The notes: a model not told the origin generated them from the letters alone. A stretch of 64,000 nt of DNA from Pilimelia columellifera (GCF_039532605.1 NZ_BAAARY010000013.1:58388-122387), one strand, 5' to 3'. Positions 43,267 to 52,205 are shown, numbered from the stretch's first letter. Numbers and translations: made by a program.

Positions 43267-44254
43267 GCCGGATTCTCGGGTCGAGCACGCCGTAGAGCAG
43301 GTCGGCGACGAGATTGCCGACGACGACCAGCAGACCGGAGATGGTCAGCCAGGCCATCACCGCGTAGAGGTCGCGGGTGGTGATGGAGTCGATGAGGTAG
43401 GCGCCCATGCCCTGCCACTGGAACACCGTCTCAGTGATCACCGCACCGCCCAGGATGCCGGCGAGGTCCATGGCCGTCACCGTCGTCAGGGGAATGAGCG
43501 CGGTGCGCAACGCGTGCCGGGTGAGCACCCGCCGGGCCGGCAGCCCCTTGGCGCGGGCCAGCCGGACGTAGTCGCTGCCGAGCACCTCCAGCATCGCGGC
43601 GCGTTGGAACCGGCTCCAGGCGGCGAAACTGATCAACGCCAGGGAGATCGTCGGCAGAATCATGTGCCCGGCGACGTCGACGAAGCGGTTCCACCAGGTC
43701 GGATCAGCCAGGTAGGGGGACCGGTCGCCGATGGTGAACAGCAGCTGGGTCCGGGGGTCGCCGTCCAGGCCGTTGATCCAGATGCCAGCCTCCTTGAGCA
43801 GGACTGCGAGCCAGAACGAGGGCATCGCCAGAAACAGGAACCCGCTGAAGGTGATGCCGTAGTCCAACGCCGAGTACTGCCGCACGGCGCTGACGACGCC
43901 GGCGACCACCGCGATGACCAGCGCCACCAACATCGCCACCGCGACCAGGCGCAACGTCACCCCCATCCGGGTGACGATCTCGGCGTTGATGTCCTCGCGT
44001 GGGTTGACCGACGGCCCGAAGTCGCCGCGGGTGACCAGCCCCCACAGCCAGCTCCCGTAGCGTTGGAGCAGCGGCTGGTCCCAACCGAGCCGCCGCTCCT
44101 CCAGGCGGATCGTCTCCTCGGGAACCGGCGGGTTCACCGCACGCAGGGGATCGGTGGGGCTGCCGGAGACGGCCACCAGGACGAAGACCAGGAAACTGGC
44201 CACCAGCAGCACCGGCACGGACAGCAGCATTCGGCGCGCCGCGTAGGCGAACAT
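43259..44254 (-). CDS. Oligopeptide-type ABC transporter permease (OppB/DppB-like)
   Basis: 331 residues with about six helices. The N-terminal helix in YAARRMLLSVPVLLVASFLVF, the RLGWDQPLLQRYGSWLW segment and the EAA-type loop VRLARAKGLPARRVLTRHALR are the DppB pattern. The loop between helices 3 and 4 is longer than in E. coli DppB. It follows the binding-protein gene by 21 bp. Confidence 0.92.
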   Translation of the reverse strand: MFAYAARRMLLSVPVLLVASFLVFVLVAVSGSPTDPLRAVNPPVPEETIRLEERRLGWDQPLLQRYGSWLWGLVTRGDFGPSVNPREDINAEIVTRMGVTLRLVAVAMLVALVIAVVAGVVSAVRQYSALDYGITFSGFLFLAMPSFWLAVLLKEAGIWINGLDGDPRTQLLFTIGDRSPYLADPTWWNRFVDVAGHMILPTISLALISFAAWSRFQRAAMLEVLGSDYVRLARAKGLPARRVLTRHALRTALIPLTTVTAMDLAGILGGAVITETVFQWQGMGAYLIDSITTRDLYAVMAWLTISGLLVVVGNLVADLLYGVLDPRIRHA

Positions 44255-44275
44255 CTCATCCGCTCCGCTCGTCGC

Positions 44276-45973
44276 CTACTGGGCCCGAAGTCCCCACTGG
44301 GCGATGTTGTACCCCACGCCGCTGAGCGTCGGGTTGGGTCGAATGTTGGCGTACCGGCTGGCGACGGCCGTGAACGATTCACGCTGGAACAGCGGCAGCA
44401 CGTACGCGTCCTCGGTCATGATCTTGTCGGCCTGGTTGATGAGGTCGAACGCCTTGGCGTCGTCGCCGACGATCTGGTTCGCCTGGGCGAGCAGCTTGTC
44501 CGATGCGGGGTTGCTCCACCTGCCGTAGTTGCTGGCGCTGGAGGAGGCCCACAGCGACGAGGCGGCGCCGATCCGCAGCGGCGACAACATCCAGGCGAAG
44601 ATCATGATGTCGAAGTCGCCGGAGGTCAGCGTCGCCCCCAGGTTGTCGGTCGGCTCGACCCGGACCTCGACGCCCAGCTCCTTGACCATGTTCGCGACCA
44701 GCTCGCAGGTGTTCCTGCGCAACTGGTTGCCGACCGTGTGGCGGATCCGCAGCGGCGGCACCGCTTTCCCCGACGGGGCGACGAGCTTGCCGCCGGCGCT
44801 CCGGTAGCCGGCCTTGGCCAGGATCTCCCGGGCCTTGGCCAGGTCCCCGCTGCCCTGTCCGGTGGCGCTGACGTGGTCGACGTAGCCGGGCATCGTGGGC
44901 ACGAAGTTGTGGCTGCCCATGGGCTGGGTGTCCGGCGCGTACTGGCCCACCGTCTTGGCGATGATGTCGGCGCGGTTGATCGCGGTGAAGATGGCCTGGC
45001 GTATCGCCCGGTCGGCCAGGGCAGGGTTCTTGAGATTGAAGTCCAGGTGCTCCCAGGACAGACCCTTGCCGAGGTGACTGTTGACGTCCGGGACCTCGCG
45101 GACCTGGGCGAGAATGTCCGGCGTGACGATCGGGTTGACGGCCGACACCTCGCCGTTGCGCAGCGCAGGCGCCAGCTCGGCGTCGTTGGTGATGATCCGG
45201 TAGACGATCCGGTCCAGCGGCGCCTTGGACTTGCCGAACCAACGTTCGTTGCGGACGAGCGTCAGCGCGAAGTTGGGCTCGTGCTTCTCGATCCGGTACG
45301 GACCGCCGGACCACGTCGGCACCGTCTTCTCCATCCAGGAGAACCCAGCGGCCAGGTCGCCCTGCTGGGCGGCCAGGTGCGCCGGGTAGAGCGTGCCGAA
45401 CAGGCCCTGCCAGTCCGGGTACGGCTTGCTGAACGTCGCGGTGACGGTCTTGCCGTTGTCAGCCCCGGCGACCGCGGCGATATCCTGGTAGCCGTCGTTC
45501 GAGGCGGCCGTGCACCCTGTGCAGTCGCGGCCGTTCATCACCTTCCAGACCCAGATGAAGTCCTCGGCCGAGATGGGGGTCCCGTCGCTCCACACCGCGT
45601 TCGGCTGGATCTTGTACTGGACTGTCATCGGCGCGCTGCTCACCAGCCCCATCGAGGCCAGCGTGTCGGTGTTGATGGTGTGTTTGAGGTCCGGCGCGAA
45701 GACGTGGGCGACGCCCAGCACCCCGGCCAGCGCCTGCTGGTACTCAACGGTGTTGCCGGCGCTGGAGAGGGTGTTCCACGCCTTGACGTCCTTGCCCAGG
45801 GCGTAGGTCATCGTCCCGCCCGGCTCGGTCGGGCCAGCGTTGCAGCCGGCCGGGTCGGCGGCGCAGGCTTCGAAGCCGCCGCCGGCGCCTCCGCTGGCGT
45901 CGTCGGGTCGGGTGCAGGCGGCGACAACCGTCAGGGCGGCGATGACCGCCGCGGTCAACCGGACAGCGCGCAT
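44276..45973 (-). CDS. Oligopeptide-type ABC transporter substrate-binding lipoprotein
   Basis: 565 residues, family 5 solute-binding protein. A lipoprotein signal ends at VVAAC (Cys20), followed by a Gly/Ala-rich linker. The SBP_bac_5 domain runs from about residue 60 with WNTLSS and EDFIWVWKVMNGRDC, to the C-terminus. Captures peptides or similar ligands outside the membrane; the ligand is unknown. ATG 45973 follows GAGGAGG. First gene of the operon binding protein-permease-permease-ATPase-ATPase. Confidence 0.92.
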   Translation of the reverse strand: MRAVRLTAAVIAALTVVAACTRPDDASGGAGGGFEACAADPAGCNAGPTEPGGTMTYALGKDVKAWNTLSSAGNTVEYQQALAGVLGVAHVFAPDLKHTINTDTLASMGLVSSAPMTVQYKIQPNAVWSDGTPISAEDFIWVWKVMNGRDCTGCTAASNDGYQDIAAVAGADNGKTVTATFSKPYPDWQGLFGTLYPAHLAAQQGDLAAGFSWMEKTVPTWSGGPYRIEKHEPNFALTLVRNERWFGKSKAPLDRIVYRIITNDAELAPALRNGEVSAVNPIVTPDILAQVREVPDVNSHLGKGLSWEHLDFNLKNPALADRAIRQAIFTAINRADIIAKTVGQYAPDTQPMGSHNFVPTMPGYVDHVSATGQGSGDLAKAREILAKAGYRSAGGKLVAPSGKAVPPLRIRHTVGNQLRRNTCELVANMVKELGVEVRVEPTDNLGATLTSGDFDIMIFAWMLSPLRIGAASSLWASSSASNYGRWSNPASDKLLAQANQIVGDDAKAFDLINQADKIMTEDAYVLPLFQRESFTAVASRYANIRPNPTLSGVGYNIAQWGLRAQ

Positions 45974-46287
45974 CGACGCCTCCTCACAGGCCAGGGGTCC
46001 TGGCGCCCGCGACCCCGAGGACCACATGGGATCTGCCGAGCACGGTTTGTTGAGGAAACCCGCCCGGCACGGCGAGGGGAAGATGCGACCGCCCTTCGCA
46101 ACGTTATCGAGACGGAAACCTCACCTTGCGTGGCTGCCAGCCGGATATATCCACTGTGGCAATCACCCTGCGCATCGACTGTCATCGCATGGATCGGCCG
46201 TTGGCCGGCCACCGCCTCGCAGGCGGCGCCTGGCCCGGTCGGGGCGCTCGACGCGCGAGCCCGTCGCGGCCATGGGATCGTGGTGTG
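45974..46287. other. 314-bp divergent intergenic region
   Basis: Separates the binding-protein gene from the plus-strand gene at 46288. The centre (46098-46190) is AT-richer than the surroundings and is the likely promoter zone. A GATATATCC stretch near 46143 stands out, but no complete -35/-10 pair is convincing. Confidence 0.35.
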
Positions 46288-46791
46288 GTGACAGAACAGA
46301 CGACGCACGAGAAGTTGGGCTTCACCGACGACGAATGGGGGCTGCTGGTCGGCCTGCCCGAGGCGGTCGTCACCGCCGCGAGCGCCGTGGAGTCAGACAG
46401 CGGCCGCCGCAGCCGCGCCGAGAGCGCCGCCGGCCACGAGGTCATCTCCGCCGGCCGTGAATCGGCGAGCCCGCTGGTCAACGCGGTCGCCGTGGAGCTG
46501 CTCAGCCGGGTCGGCGACCCCGAGGCCGGCGAGATGCCGCCGGCGATCACCCCGGCTGACCCGGCAGCGACGGTCGCGGACACGTTGGTCCGGGCCCGCG
46601 CCGCCGCGGCCCTGCTCGAGGGACGCGCCAGCGAGGGCGAGTCCGGCGCCTACCGGCACTGGCTGACCGAGATCGCCGACGCGGTCGTCACGGCGACCCG
46701 CAGCGGCGGGCTGCTGGGCATCGGCGGCGAGCAGGTGACCGAGGCCGAGCGGCACTTCCGCGACGAGCTCGCGGCGATCCTCGCCGACTGA
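46288..46791 (+). CDS. Conserved-looking cytoplasmic protein, unknown function
   Basis: I do not recognise the family. 167 residues, predicted mostly helical and acidic, with no signal peptide or membrane segment. It opens EKLGFTDDEWGLLVGLPEAVVTAASAVE and ends with GGLLGIGGEQVTEAERHFRDELAAIL, an ordered sequence that looks conserved. GTG 46288 is used; another GTG is directly upstream (46285). Neither has a Shine-Dalgarno. It converges on the glycosyltransferase-like gene with 21 bp between. Confidence 0.65.
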   Translation: MTEQTTHEKLGFTDDEWGLLVGLPEAVVTAASAVESDSGRRSRAESAAGHEVISAGRESASPLVNAVAVELLSRVGDPEAGEMPPAITPADPAATVADTLVRARAAAALLEGRASEGESGAYRHWLTEIADAVVTATRSGGLLGIGGEQVTEAERHFRDELAAILAD

Positions 46792-46812
46792 CCGTCGACC
46801 CGTCCGCGCGGG

Positions 46813-47961
46813 TCAGACCGTCACCGTGCTCCTGCGGCTGACCCGCGCGTACACCCCGGACAGCTGTCCGGCGCACCGCTGCCAGGAGTAACAGTGCCGG
46901 GCCCGGTCCAGACCCGCGGTGCCGTAGGCCATCCGCAGGACCGGGTCCGCCAGCAGCAGCCGGATGGCCGATCCGAGGCGTCGACCGTTCGCCGGCGGTG
47001 TCAGGGCGCCGGTGAGCCCGTCGACGACAGTCTCGGCCAGCGCTCCCACCGCGGTGGCGACCACCGCGGCGCCGCACGCCATCGCCTCCAGCGCCACGGC
47101 CACCGACTCGGCGTCCGACGTCCGTGGCGGGCACACCACGAGGTCCGCCTTGCCCAGCCACTCCGCCAGGTCGACGTTCTCCGGTCGGACGATCCGGTCG
47201 GCGAGCCCCGCGTCGGCAGCGGCCCGGGAGAACCAGTCGTCAGCGGGCCTGGCGAGCGCCACGCACTCGACCGTCGGGGCCCATGGCAACGCCGCCAGCA
47301 GGTCAGCGTGGCCGGCGGCGACGCTGGGCTCGCCCGCGATGAGCAGCCGTGGGCCGCCCGGACGGGCGGCGGGCTCGGGCGGCACGGCCGACACCGTGTC
47401 GACGCCGTCCCGCACCAAGGTGATCATCTGTCGTGGCAGCCCGTCGCGGACGAGGCCGGCGATCTCGGCATGTGACGAGGCGATGATCTGATCGGCGGCC
47501 GCGCCAAGCGCCCGCCGCCAGCTCGCGCGACCGGCCGGGTCCACCGGCCCGGTGTCGCCGAAACTCTGCACCAGGGCGATGTCCGAATCCATCGCCGCGG
47601 GCGCGGCGAGCGCCCCGCTCCACCAGCACAGCGGGTGCGCCACCTGGGGGCGTTCGGCGGGGTCGGTCCAACGGTTGGCGAGCCAGAGTCCGTCGGCGCG
47701 GGCCCGCTCGGCGACCTCGGACGGGGCGAGCCCGTGGACGACCGTGGTGGCCATCGGGGCCACCTGCGCGCCGGCTGGCAGCCCGAAGCGCGGAGGCAGG
47801 TCCGCCCGGTCCAGCCGTGGGTAGACCCACACCTCGTGACCGGCGTCGGCGAGGGCCGCGGTCAACCTGGCCAGCCGGGCCGCAGGGGCGGTCGGGCCGG
47901 GGCTGACGAGCAGGCCCGAGGCATCGACACCGGCCGCGATGATCGCAATCCGCGGGGGCAC
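46813..47961 (-). CDS. GT4-like glycosyltransferase
   Basis: 382 residues with a GT-B fold. N-terminal domain starts RIAIIAAGVDASGLLVSPGP; the C-terminal domain holds the family 4 donor site as CPPRTSDAESVAVALEAMACGAAVVA with the EXE-like pattern partly changed (the first Glu position is Asp-Ala-Glu). A short C-terminal region SRRSTVTV closes it. Acceptor and sugar unknown; possibly a cell-surface glycan. GTG start at 47961, no clear ribosome site. Divergent from a membrane-anchored protein gene at 48137. Confidence 0.8.
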   Translation of the reverse strand: MPPRIAIIAAGVDASGLLVSPGPTAPAARLARLTAALADAGHEVWVYPRLDRADLPPRFGLPAGAQVAPMATTVVHGLAPSEVAERARADGLWLANRWTDPAERPQVAHPLCWWSGALAAPAAMDSDIALVQSFGDTGPVDPAGRASWRRALGAAADQIIASSHAEIAGLVRDGLPRQMITLVRDGVDTVSAVPPEPAARPGGPRLLIAGEPSVAAGHADLLAALPWAPTVECVALARPADDWFSRAAADAGLADRIVRPENVDLAEWLGKADLVVCPPRTSDAESVAVALEAMACGAAVVATAVGALAETVVDGLTGALTPPANGRRLGSAIRLLLADPVLRMAYGTAGLDRARHCYSWQRCAGQLSGVYARVSRRSTVTV

Positions 47962-48124
47962 AGCGGGTCGAGTGCCCCACGGGGGCGCAGATAAACATGA
48001 ACCGGCCGTAGGTCGTCGTGCGCCTCAGCGGTCCCGTGCTGTCGGCCACCCGGCGAAGGCGCCAGCCCCATGGCGCCGCCCGCCAACGACCACATAGACG
48101 TTTCGACATGTATGCCGACCACGC

Positions 48125-48130
48125 TAGTCT
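48125..48130 (+). promoter_or_regulatory. -10 box giving a leaderless start at 48137
   Basis: TAGTCT, with 6 nt between it and the GTG at 48137. No Shine-Dalgarno sequence. Confidence 0.5.
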
Positions 48131-48136
48131 GCCCGG

Positions 48137-49336
48137 GTGGCACAGCGACGCACCTCGACGAAGGTGACAACCCCCGGCGCCCGTCAGGGCCGCAGGCCCC
48201 TCGCGACAGCCGCCCGGGCGGTGTCGGCGGTCAAGGGACGCGCCCTGGTCGGCGGGCTCGCGGTCGTGGCGGCGATCGCCGCCGGAGCGGCGCTTCTCAG
48301 CCAGCCGGCGGCCGAGCCGACGCCCCTGCCGACCCCGGGTCTGGGTGACGTCCCCATGGCCGAGGCGTGGCCCGGCGTCACCGCGTCGGCGCCCCAGGTC
48401 GGCGTCCTCGACGACAACACCACCTACACCCCGAGGCTGTACCTCAACACCCAGCTGTCGGTGGGCATCGCGCGGACCCCGGACGGCGAGACCCACCGGC
48501 TGCTGACCCGCGCCGCCGACGGCCGGATCACCGAGCTGCGTCGGGTCGCCGGCAGCCGGGACCCCAACTTCAACGGCTTCGCCGCCTCCGGCGACGTCCT
48601 GGTGTGGGCTGAGACGACCACCGGCGGGCCCGCCAACCAGCTCACCACGATCTGGCGGGCCGATCTGAAGACGGGGGCCGTCCGGTCCCTCACCGCCGAC
48701 ACCGGCAACGCGGTGTTCCGAAAGAGCGGCTTCGATGTCGTCATCGCCGAGGGCGCCGCCCACTGGGTCTCCGGCGGCAACATCAAGACCATTCCGGCCG
48801 AGGTGCGCTCGATCCCGCTGGCCGGCGGGAAGGTGACCCGACGCACGGTGCCCACGCTGCTGTCGCTGTCGACGTGGCCGTGGCTGACCACGGCCGAGAG
48901 CGCGGTGTCGGTTCCGGCGACGATCTTCAACCTGAAGACCGGCAAGAGCCAGGTGGTGCGGTCGAGCCCGTCGGAGAGCATCCGGTGTCGTCCGTCCTGG
49001 TGCCGGATTGGCGTCGTGGGCTCCAGCGGCATCTCCCGCACCGACATGATGCGTCCTGACGGCGCCGAACGGCGCCGGATCGCCGGCCCGAACGCGGCGG
49101 CGGTCATGAACGACATCGGGTTGTTCGACCGGTTCGAGGCGTTGGGCGTCTCGGAGGGGCCGGAGAAGGGGACGATCACCCTGCAACTGGTCGACCTGGC
49201 CCGCCAGCAGACCGTCCGGATCGCCGAAGGCGCCGCCGTGGTCGAGTCCCAGGGCTCGCTGCTGTGGTGGGCTGAAGGGCTGCCGGGCCGGGAGTACAAG
49301 TGGCGGGCTCTGGACCTGTCCGCGATCCCTGCCTGA
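48137..49336 (+). CDS. Membrane-anchored protein with probable beta-propeller, unknown function
   Basis: 399 residues: a basic N-terminus, one transmembrane helix (about 38-55), then an extracytoplasmic region of about 335 residues with repeated blades of the type GEVHRLLTR...GDVLVWAET and WRADLKTGAVRSL, which suggests a six- or seven-bladed WD40/TolB-like propeller. The family is not recognised. Two cysteines (RCRPSWC) may be disulphide-bonded. The GTG follows a TAGTCT box at leaderless spacing. Divergent from a glycosyltransferase gene; a role at the cell surface is inference. Confidence 0.7.
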   Translation: MAQRRTSTKVTTPGARQGRRPLATAARAVSAVKGRALVGGLAVVAAIAAGAALLSQPAAEPTPLPTPGLGDVPMAEAWPGVTASAPQVGVLDDNTTYTPRLYLNTQLSVGIARTPDGETHRLLTRAADGRITELRRVAGSRDPNFNGFAASGDVLVWAETTTGGPANQLTTIWRADLKTGAVRSLTADTGNAVFRKSGFDVVIAEGAAHWVSGGNIKTIPAEVRSIPLAGGKVTRRTVPTLLSLSTWPWLTTAESAVSVPATIFNLKTGKSQVVRSSPSESIRCRPSWCRIGVVGSSGISRTDMMRPDGAERRRIAGPNAAAVMNDIGLFDRFEALGVSEGPEKGTITLQLVDLARQQTVRIAEGAAVVESQGSLLWWAEGLPGREYKWRALDLSAIPA

Positions 49337-49417
49337 CGCACGTCGGTCCGGACGGCTACCCAGCCGCACCCGTTTGGATAGCCGTCGCACACCGTGCCGC
49401 CCCGCACACTGGTCGAC

Positions 49418-49636
49418 ATGCGTGATGGAACCCGACTTCTCAAGCCCCGTCAGCGGCGGCTGGCCTGGGCCGGCTTCGTCCTGGTCAGCGCCTACGCCCC
49501 CGTGCAGGCGATGGTCCTTCCGGATGCCTCGTGGCTGTTCAGCATCTGCGTCGCCGGACTGGTAGCCGCGGTGATCATCGCCGACGACGCCTCCGAACGG
49601 GCCGCGGCCGCCGTCGACCCGGGGAAGCGCCGGTGA
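49418..49636 (+). CDS. Small two-helix membrane protein
   Basis: 72 residues with two hydrophobic segments (about 18-36 and 42-60) and a short charged tail. No family recognised. ATG 49418 is used; an in-frame GTG lies 8 codons upstream (49394). Its stop overlaps the next gene's start as GTGA, so the two are co-translated. Confidence 0.6.
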   Translation: MRDGTRLLKPRQRRLAWAGFVLVSAYAPVQAMVLPDASWLFSICVAGLVAAVIIADDASERAAAAVDPGKRR

Positions 49637-49965
49637 ACATCCGCGCCGGCGCCGGCCGGATCGACCGGCACACCGCGGAGGTGACGCTCTCGTCGCTGAT
49701 GTCAGAGTTCGGCCAGACGGGCCTCGCGGTCGCCGCGGTCGTGCCGGGCCTGGCAGCCGCGATCGACCAGCACGCCGCCGCCGTGCGCGACAGCATCCGG
49801 GCGACCGGCCGGCCGATGACGCGCGCCGGGCTGGCCGGGTACGCCACCGGACTACGTGAGGCCGCCACCGACCACGGCTGGTCCGCCCCCGACACGCCGA
49901 TCGACTGGACCCGCGCGGACTGGGTGCTGGTGCGACTGATCGCCGTGTGCGTGCTCAGCAGCTGA
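49633..49965 (+). CDS. Small protein resembling DUF6401 family
   Basis: 110 residues, alpha-helical, no membrane segment. Pattern VPGLAAAIDQHAAAVRDSI, then AGLAGYATGLREAATDHGW and DWTRADWVLVRLIAVC resembles the actinobacterial DUF6401 group, whose function is unknown; the assignment is from memory and modest in confidence. GTG start overlaps the upstream stop (GTGA). Followed by a strong terminator. Confidence 0.65.
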   Translation: MNIRAGAGRIDRHTAEVTLSSLMSEFGQTGLAVAAVVPGLAAAIDQHAAAVRDSIRATGRPMTRAGLAGYATGLREAATDHGWSAPDTPIDWTRADWVLVRLIAVCVLSS

Positions 49966-50006
49966 ACACCCGCCGGCTCCGGCCATACCGGGCTACATGA
50001 CGCAGT

Positions 50007-50038
50007 TCAGGGCCGCCCCCACCCGGGGGCGGCCCTGA
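50007..50038. terminator. 14-bp stem-loop between convergent genes
   Basis: Bases 50007-50020 pair perfectly with 50025-50038, loop ACCC. It lies between the stop at 49965 (plus) and the stop at 50068 (minus). Confidence 0.8.
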
Positions 50039-50067
50039 CCGCGTTCCCGCCCGCGTTCCCGGCGACC

Positions 50068-50901
50068 TCAGGTCAGGTCGCCCGACCCGGCGCTGGACGC
50101 GGTCGTGCCCGGGGCGCCCGCGGTCGCCGACGGGCCCGCTGAGGTGGCCATCGCCGCGTCGGCCGAGGCGGGCGCGCGGTCGGCCATCTGCCGGTCAAGG
50201 TCGTTTCGACCGGCGGCGAAGCCCTGCGCCCGCTCGCTGATCACCGACGACTCGGCCTCGACCCGGTCCAGCCAGCGGTCCCAGCGCTGAGTCATCGGAC
50301 GCACCAGACCGCCGCCGACGCCGACGATCATGATGCCGGCCACGGTGGCCAGCACGGCGACGAGAACCGGCGTGGTGACAGCGGTGGCGATGCCGACCTG
50401 GTTGAGGGCCGCGATGATACCCATCGCGGTGATGAACACCGACGCGGTCGTGCCCAGCAGCCGGCCGTACGACAGCCCGCTGAGCGCCCCGCTGATGAGG
50501 TCCCTGGCTGCGGTCGCGATCCCGCTGGCTACCACGACGATGACGATCGCGACGAACGCCTTGGGCAGCCAGCTCACGACCCCGTCGATGAGATTGCTGA
50601 CCGGGTTCGGCCCGAAGACGCCGAAGGCGAGCTGTAGCGTCACCAGCAACAACGCGTAGTAGGTGAGCCGGGCCAGGATGTCGCTTCCCTGGATCCTGCT
50701 GCGGGCCATCGCCCGGCCCAGGGAGCCACGGTGGGTGAGCCGGTCGAACCCGGCCTTGGCCAGCAGCTTGCCTACGAGGCGACGCGCCGCGATCGCGACC
50801 ATCCAACCCAGGGCGAGGATGGCCAGGAAAGCCAGAGCCTTGGGGACGAAGACAAGAACCGTTGACCACATATCAGTCAACGCGGCGCTGATGTCACCCA
50901 T
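50068..50901 (-). CDS. Mechanosensitive-channel-like membrane protein (TM_helix repeat)
   Basis: 277 residues with about four to five helices (about 15-38, 78-97, 109-131, 145-167, 176-200) containing the conserved TM_helix pattern seen in small MscS-related proteins (ALAFLAILALGWMVA, KLLAKAGFDRL). The cytoplasmic MscS beta domain is absent, so it is a shortened relative whose channel function is uncertain. The C-terminal 75 residues are Ala/Ser/Gly-rich and probably disordered. Start at 50901 with AGGATCC near it; ribosome site moderate. Confidence 0.8.
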   Translation of the reverse strand: MGDISAALTDMWSTVLVFVPKALAFLAILALGWMVAIAARRLVGKLLAKAGFDRLTHRGSLGRAMARSRIQGSDILARLTYYALLLVTLQLAFGVFGPNPVSNLIDGVVSWLPKAFVAIVIVVVASGIATAARDLISGALSGLSYGRLLGTTASVFITAMGIIAALNQVGIATAVTTPVLVAVLATVAGIMIVGVGGGLVRPMTQRWDRWLDRVEAESSVISERAQGFAAGRNDLDRQMADRAPASADAAMATSAGPSATAGAPGTTASSAGSGDLT

Positions 50902-50970
50902 GGGATCCTCCTGTCCAAGCGGCCACTGGGACTCGCCGCATACCCGCGACAGACTGGTTCAACCACAGCG

Positions 50971-51007
50971 AGAACGGCGCTGACCTCGATGAGGTCAGCG
51001 CCGTTCT
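50971..51007. terminator. 17-bp stem-loop downstream of the CAP-domain gene
   Basis: Bases 50971-50987 pair perfectly with 50991-51007; the loop is three nucleotides (GAT). It begins 23 nt after the CAP gene stop (minus strand). Confidence 0.85.
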
Positions 51008-51029
51008 ACGCGGCATGCGGACGGTGGCG

Positions 51030-51512
51030 TCAGCGCGCTCCGAACACCTGGGTCCAGTACGGGACGCCCTTGGCGTTGAAGTGCACGCCGATCCCGACCG
51101 TCTTGGCCCGGCAGTCCAACAGGTTCCGACGGTGGCCGGGGCTCTTGCCCCACCCGGAGTAGACGAGGGTCGTGGCGTTGGTGTGGCCCATGGCCAGGTT
51201 CTCGCCGACGGCAAAGTTGTAACCCTGACGGCGCGCGCGCTGAACGAACGTCCCGGTGGTCTTGCCGACGTGGCTGAAGTAGCCGCGACGGGCCATGTCG
51301 TAACTGTGCAGGCGGGCGGTGCGGGCGAGCGCCGAGTTGACCCGGACGGCGCGGCAGCCGTGCGCGACGCGGTACTTGTTGGTGGCGGCCACCGCCTGGG
51401 CCGCCAGGACACCGGCACGTGACGCTGAGGCGGGGGCTGCGGGTGTGAGGATGCCGACGCCGACAATGACAACGGCGAACAGCGGGGCGATACGACGAAG
51501 AACAGAAATCAC
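51030..51512 (-). CDS. Secreted CAP/SCP-domain protein
   Basis: 160 residues with a cleavable signal peptide ending near ASA (about 31) and a CAP domain. Family landmarks are HSYDMARRGYFSH, VGENLAMG and GWGKSPGHRRNLLD, including the histidine and glutamate residues that form the CAP cavity. Two cysteines (HGCRAV, LDCRAK) fit a disulphide. Proteins of this kind in Actinobacteria are exported and of unknown molecular function. The GTG at 51512 follows AAGGAG. Its leader contains two small hairpins. Confidence 0.9.
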   Translation of the reverse strand: MISVLRRIAPLFAVVIVGVGILTPAAPASASRAGVLAAQAVAATNKYRVAHGCRAVRVNSALARTARLHSYDMARRGYFSHVGKTTGTFVQRARRQGYNFAVGENLAMGHTNATTLVYSGWGKSPGHRRNLLDCRAKTVGIGVHFNAKGVPYWTQVFGAR

Positions 51513-51530
51513 CGAGGCTCCTTAAACCCG

Positions 51531-51573
51531 AGGCGTCGACGACGCCTGGGTGGCAGGCGCAATCGGTTGCGCC
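51531..51573 (-). other. Two adjacent small hairpins in the CAP gene leader
   Basis: Hairpin 1: 51531-51537 with 51541-51547 (7 bp, loop of 3). Hairpin 2: 51556-51562 with 51567-51573 (7 bp, loop of 4). Both lie upstream of the AAGGAG of the CAP gene, and could form a structured mRNA leader or end transcription from the lipoprotein gene upstream. Confidence 0.45.
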
Positions 51574-51704
51574 ATTCCCATCGGTGATTGGGGAGCCGCT
51601 GTGAGGGACGGGGCGGTGCGGTTGCGGAAGGCGGTGGTATCGGGCAGGTTGCCGCATCACCGCCGCGTTCGGACCGGACCGCGCGGGGCCTTCGGCACGT
51701 CGCG

Positions 51705-52205
51705 TCAGGCGCTGTAGCGAGTGATCACTTCATTGAGGACGGACAGCAGCGGCTCCAGGGTGGCCGGCACCTGTCCGTCCACCGCCTTGACCGTCGCGCC
51801 CTGGTAGGTGAGCACGTACGAGAACCCGTCGGCCATCCCGGTCGTGGGCGCCGTCGTCGGCAGGGTGGCGATCTTCGCGGCGGCGCTGGCCCGACGCACC
51901 TCGGCAAGGTCGGCGGCGGTGAGCTGACCGGTGCGGACACCGCTCTGCCGACGCGTCAACCGGTAACTGCCATCGGTCGACACCGCCAGCTGATCGTCGA
52001 AGCCGGCGAAACCGCCGGTGCGGTGATAGGAGAGCAGAGAGGCTTCCTTACCTGGGTCCTGGGCAGTGCCGGACGGGACGGGAGCGGCGGCGTCGCTGGA
52101 GGCGGTGGGGCTCCCCGACGAGGAGGTGCGGCTCGCGTCCACCGGACCGCAGCCAGCCGCCAGAATCGGCAGCATCGTCAGCGTCGCCAGAAGTCGTATA
52201 CGCAT
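51705..52205 (-). CDS. Secreted lipoprotein, unknown function
   Basis: 166 residues with a lipobox LAAGC (Cys19), a Ser/Ala/Pro-rich spacer (about 25-50) and a C-terminal domain with SLLSYHRTGGFAGFDDQLAVSTDG and YRLTRRQSGVRTGQLTAADLAEV. This pattern occurs in small actinobacterial lipoproteins; I cannot name a function. ATG 52205 after GGAGG at 8 nt. Upstream of the CAP gene on the same strand, 192 bp apart. Confidence 0.8.
   Translation of the reverse strand: MRIRLLATLTMLPILAAGCGPVDASRTSSSGSPTASSDAAAPVPSGTAQDPGKEASLLSYHRTGGFAGFDDQLAVSTDGSYRLTRRQSGVRTGQLTAADLAEVRRASAAAKIATLPTTAPTTGMADGFSYVLTYQGATVKAVDGQVPATLEPLLSVLNEVITRYSA

Noticed and set aside
43163..46291. 1042-codon open frame on the plus strand antisense to the ABC transporter operon
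   Set aside because: It lies opposite intact, motif-rich transporter genes and its translation is low-complexity (Arg, Gly, His, Gln-rich), as expected from high-GC codon bias on the opposite strand.
46797..46814. 6-bp GACCCG/CGGGTC stem between the genes ending at 46791 and 46813
   Set aside because: Too short and overlapping the glycosyltransferase stop codon; not a convincing terminator.
51513..51660. Possible c-di-AMP (ydaO/yuaA) riboswitch before the CAP-domain gene
   Set aside because: The conserved core (GACAGCTAACCC-type segment and the paired GGGTGAATC element) is absent; only two simple hairpins are seen.
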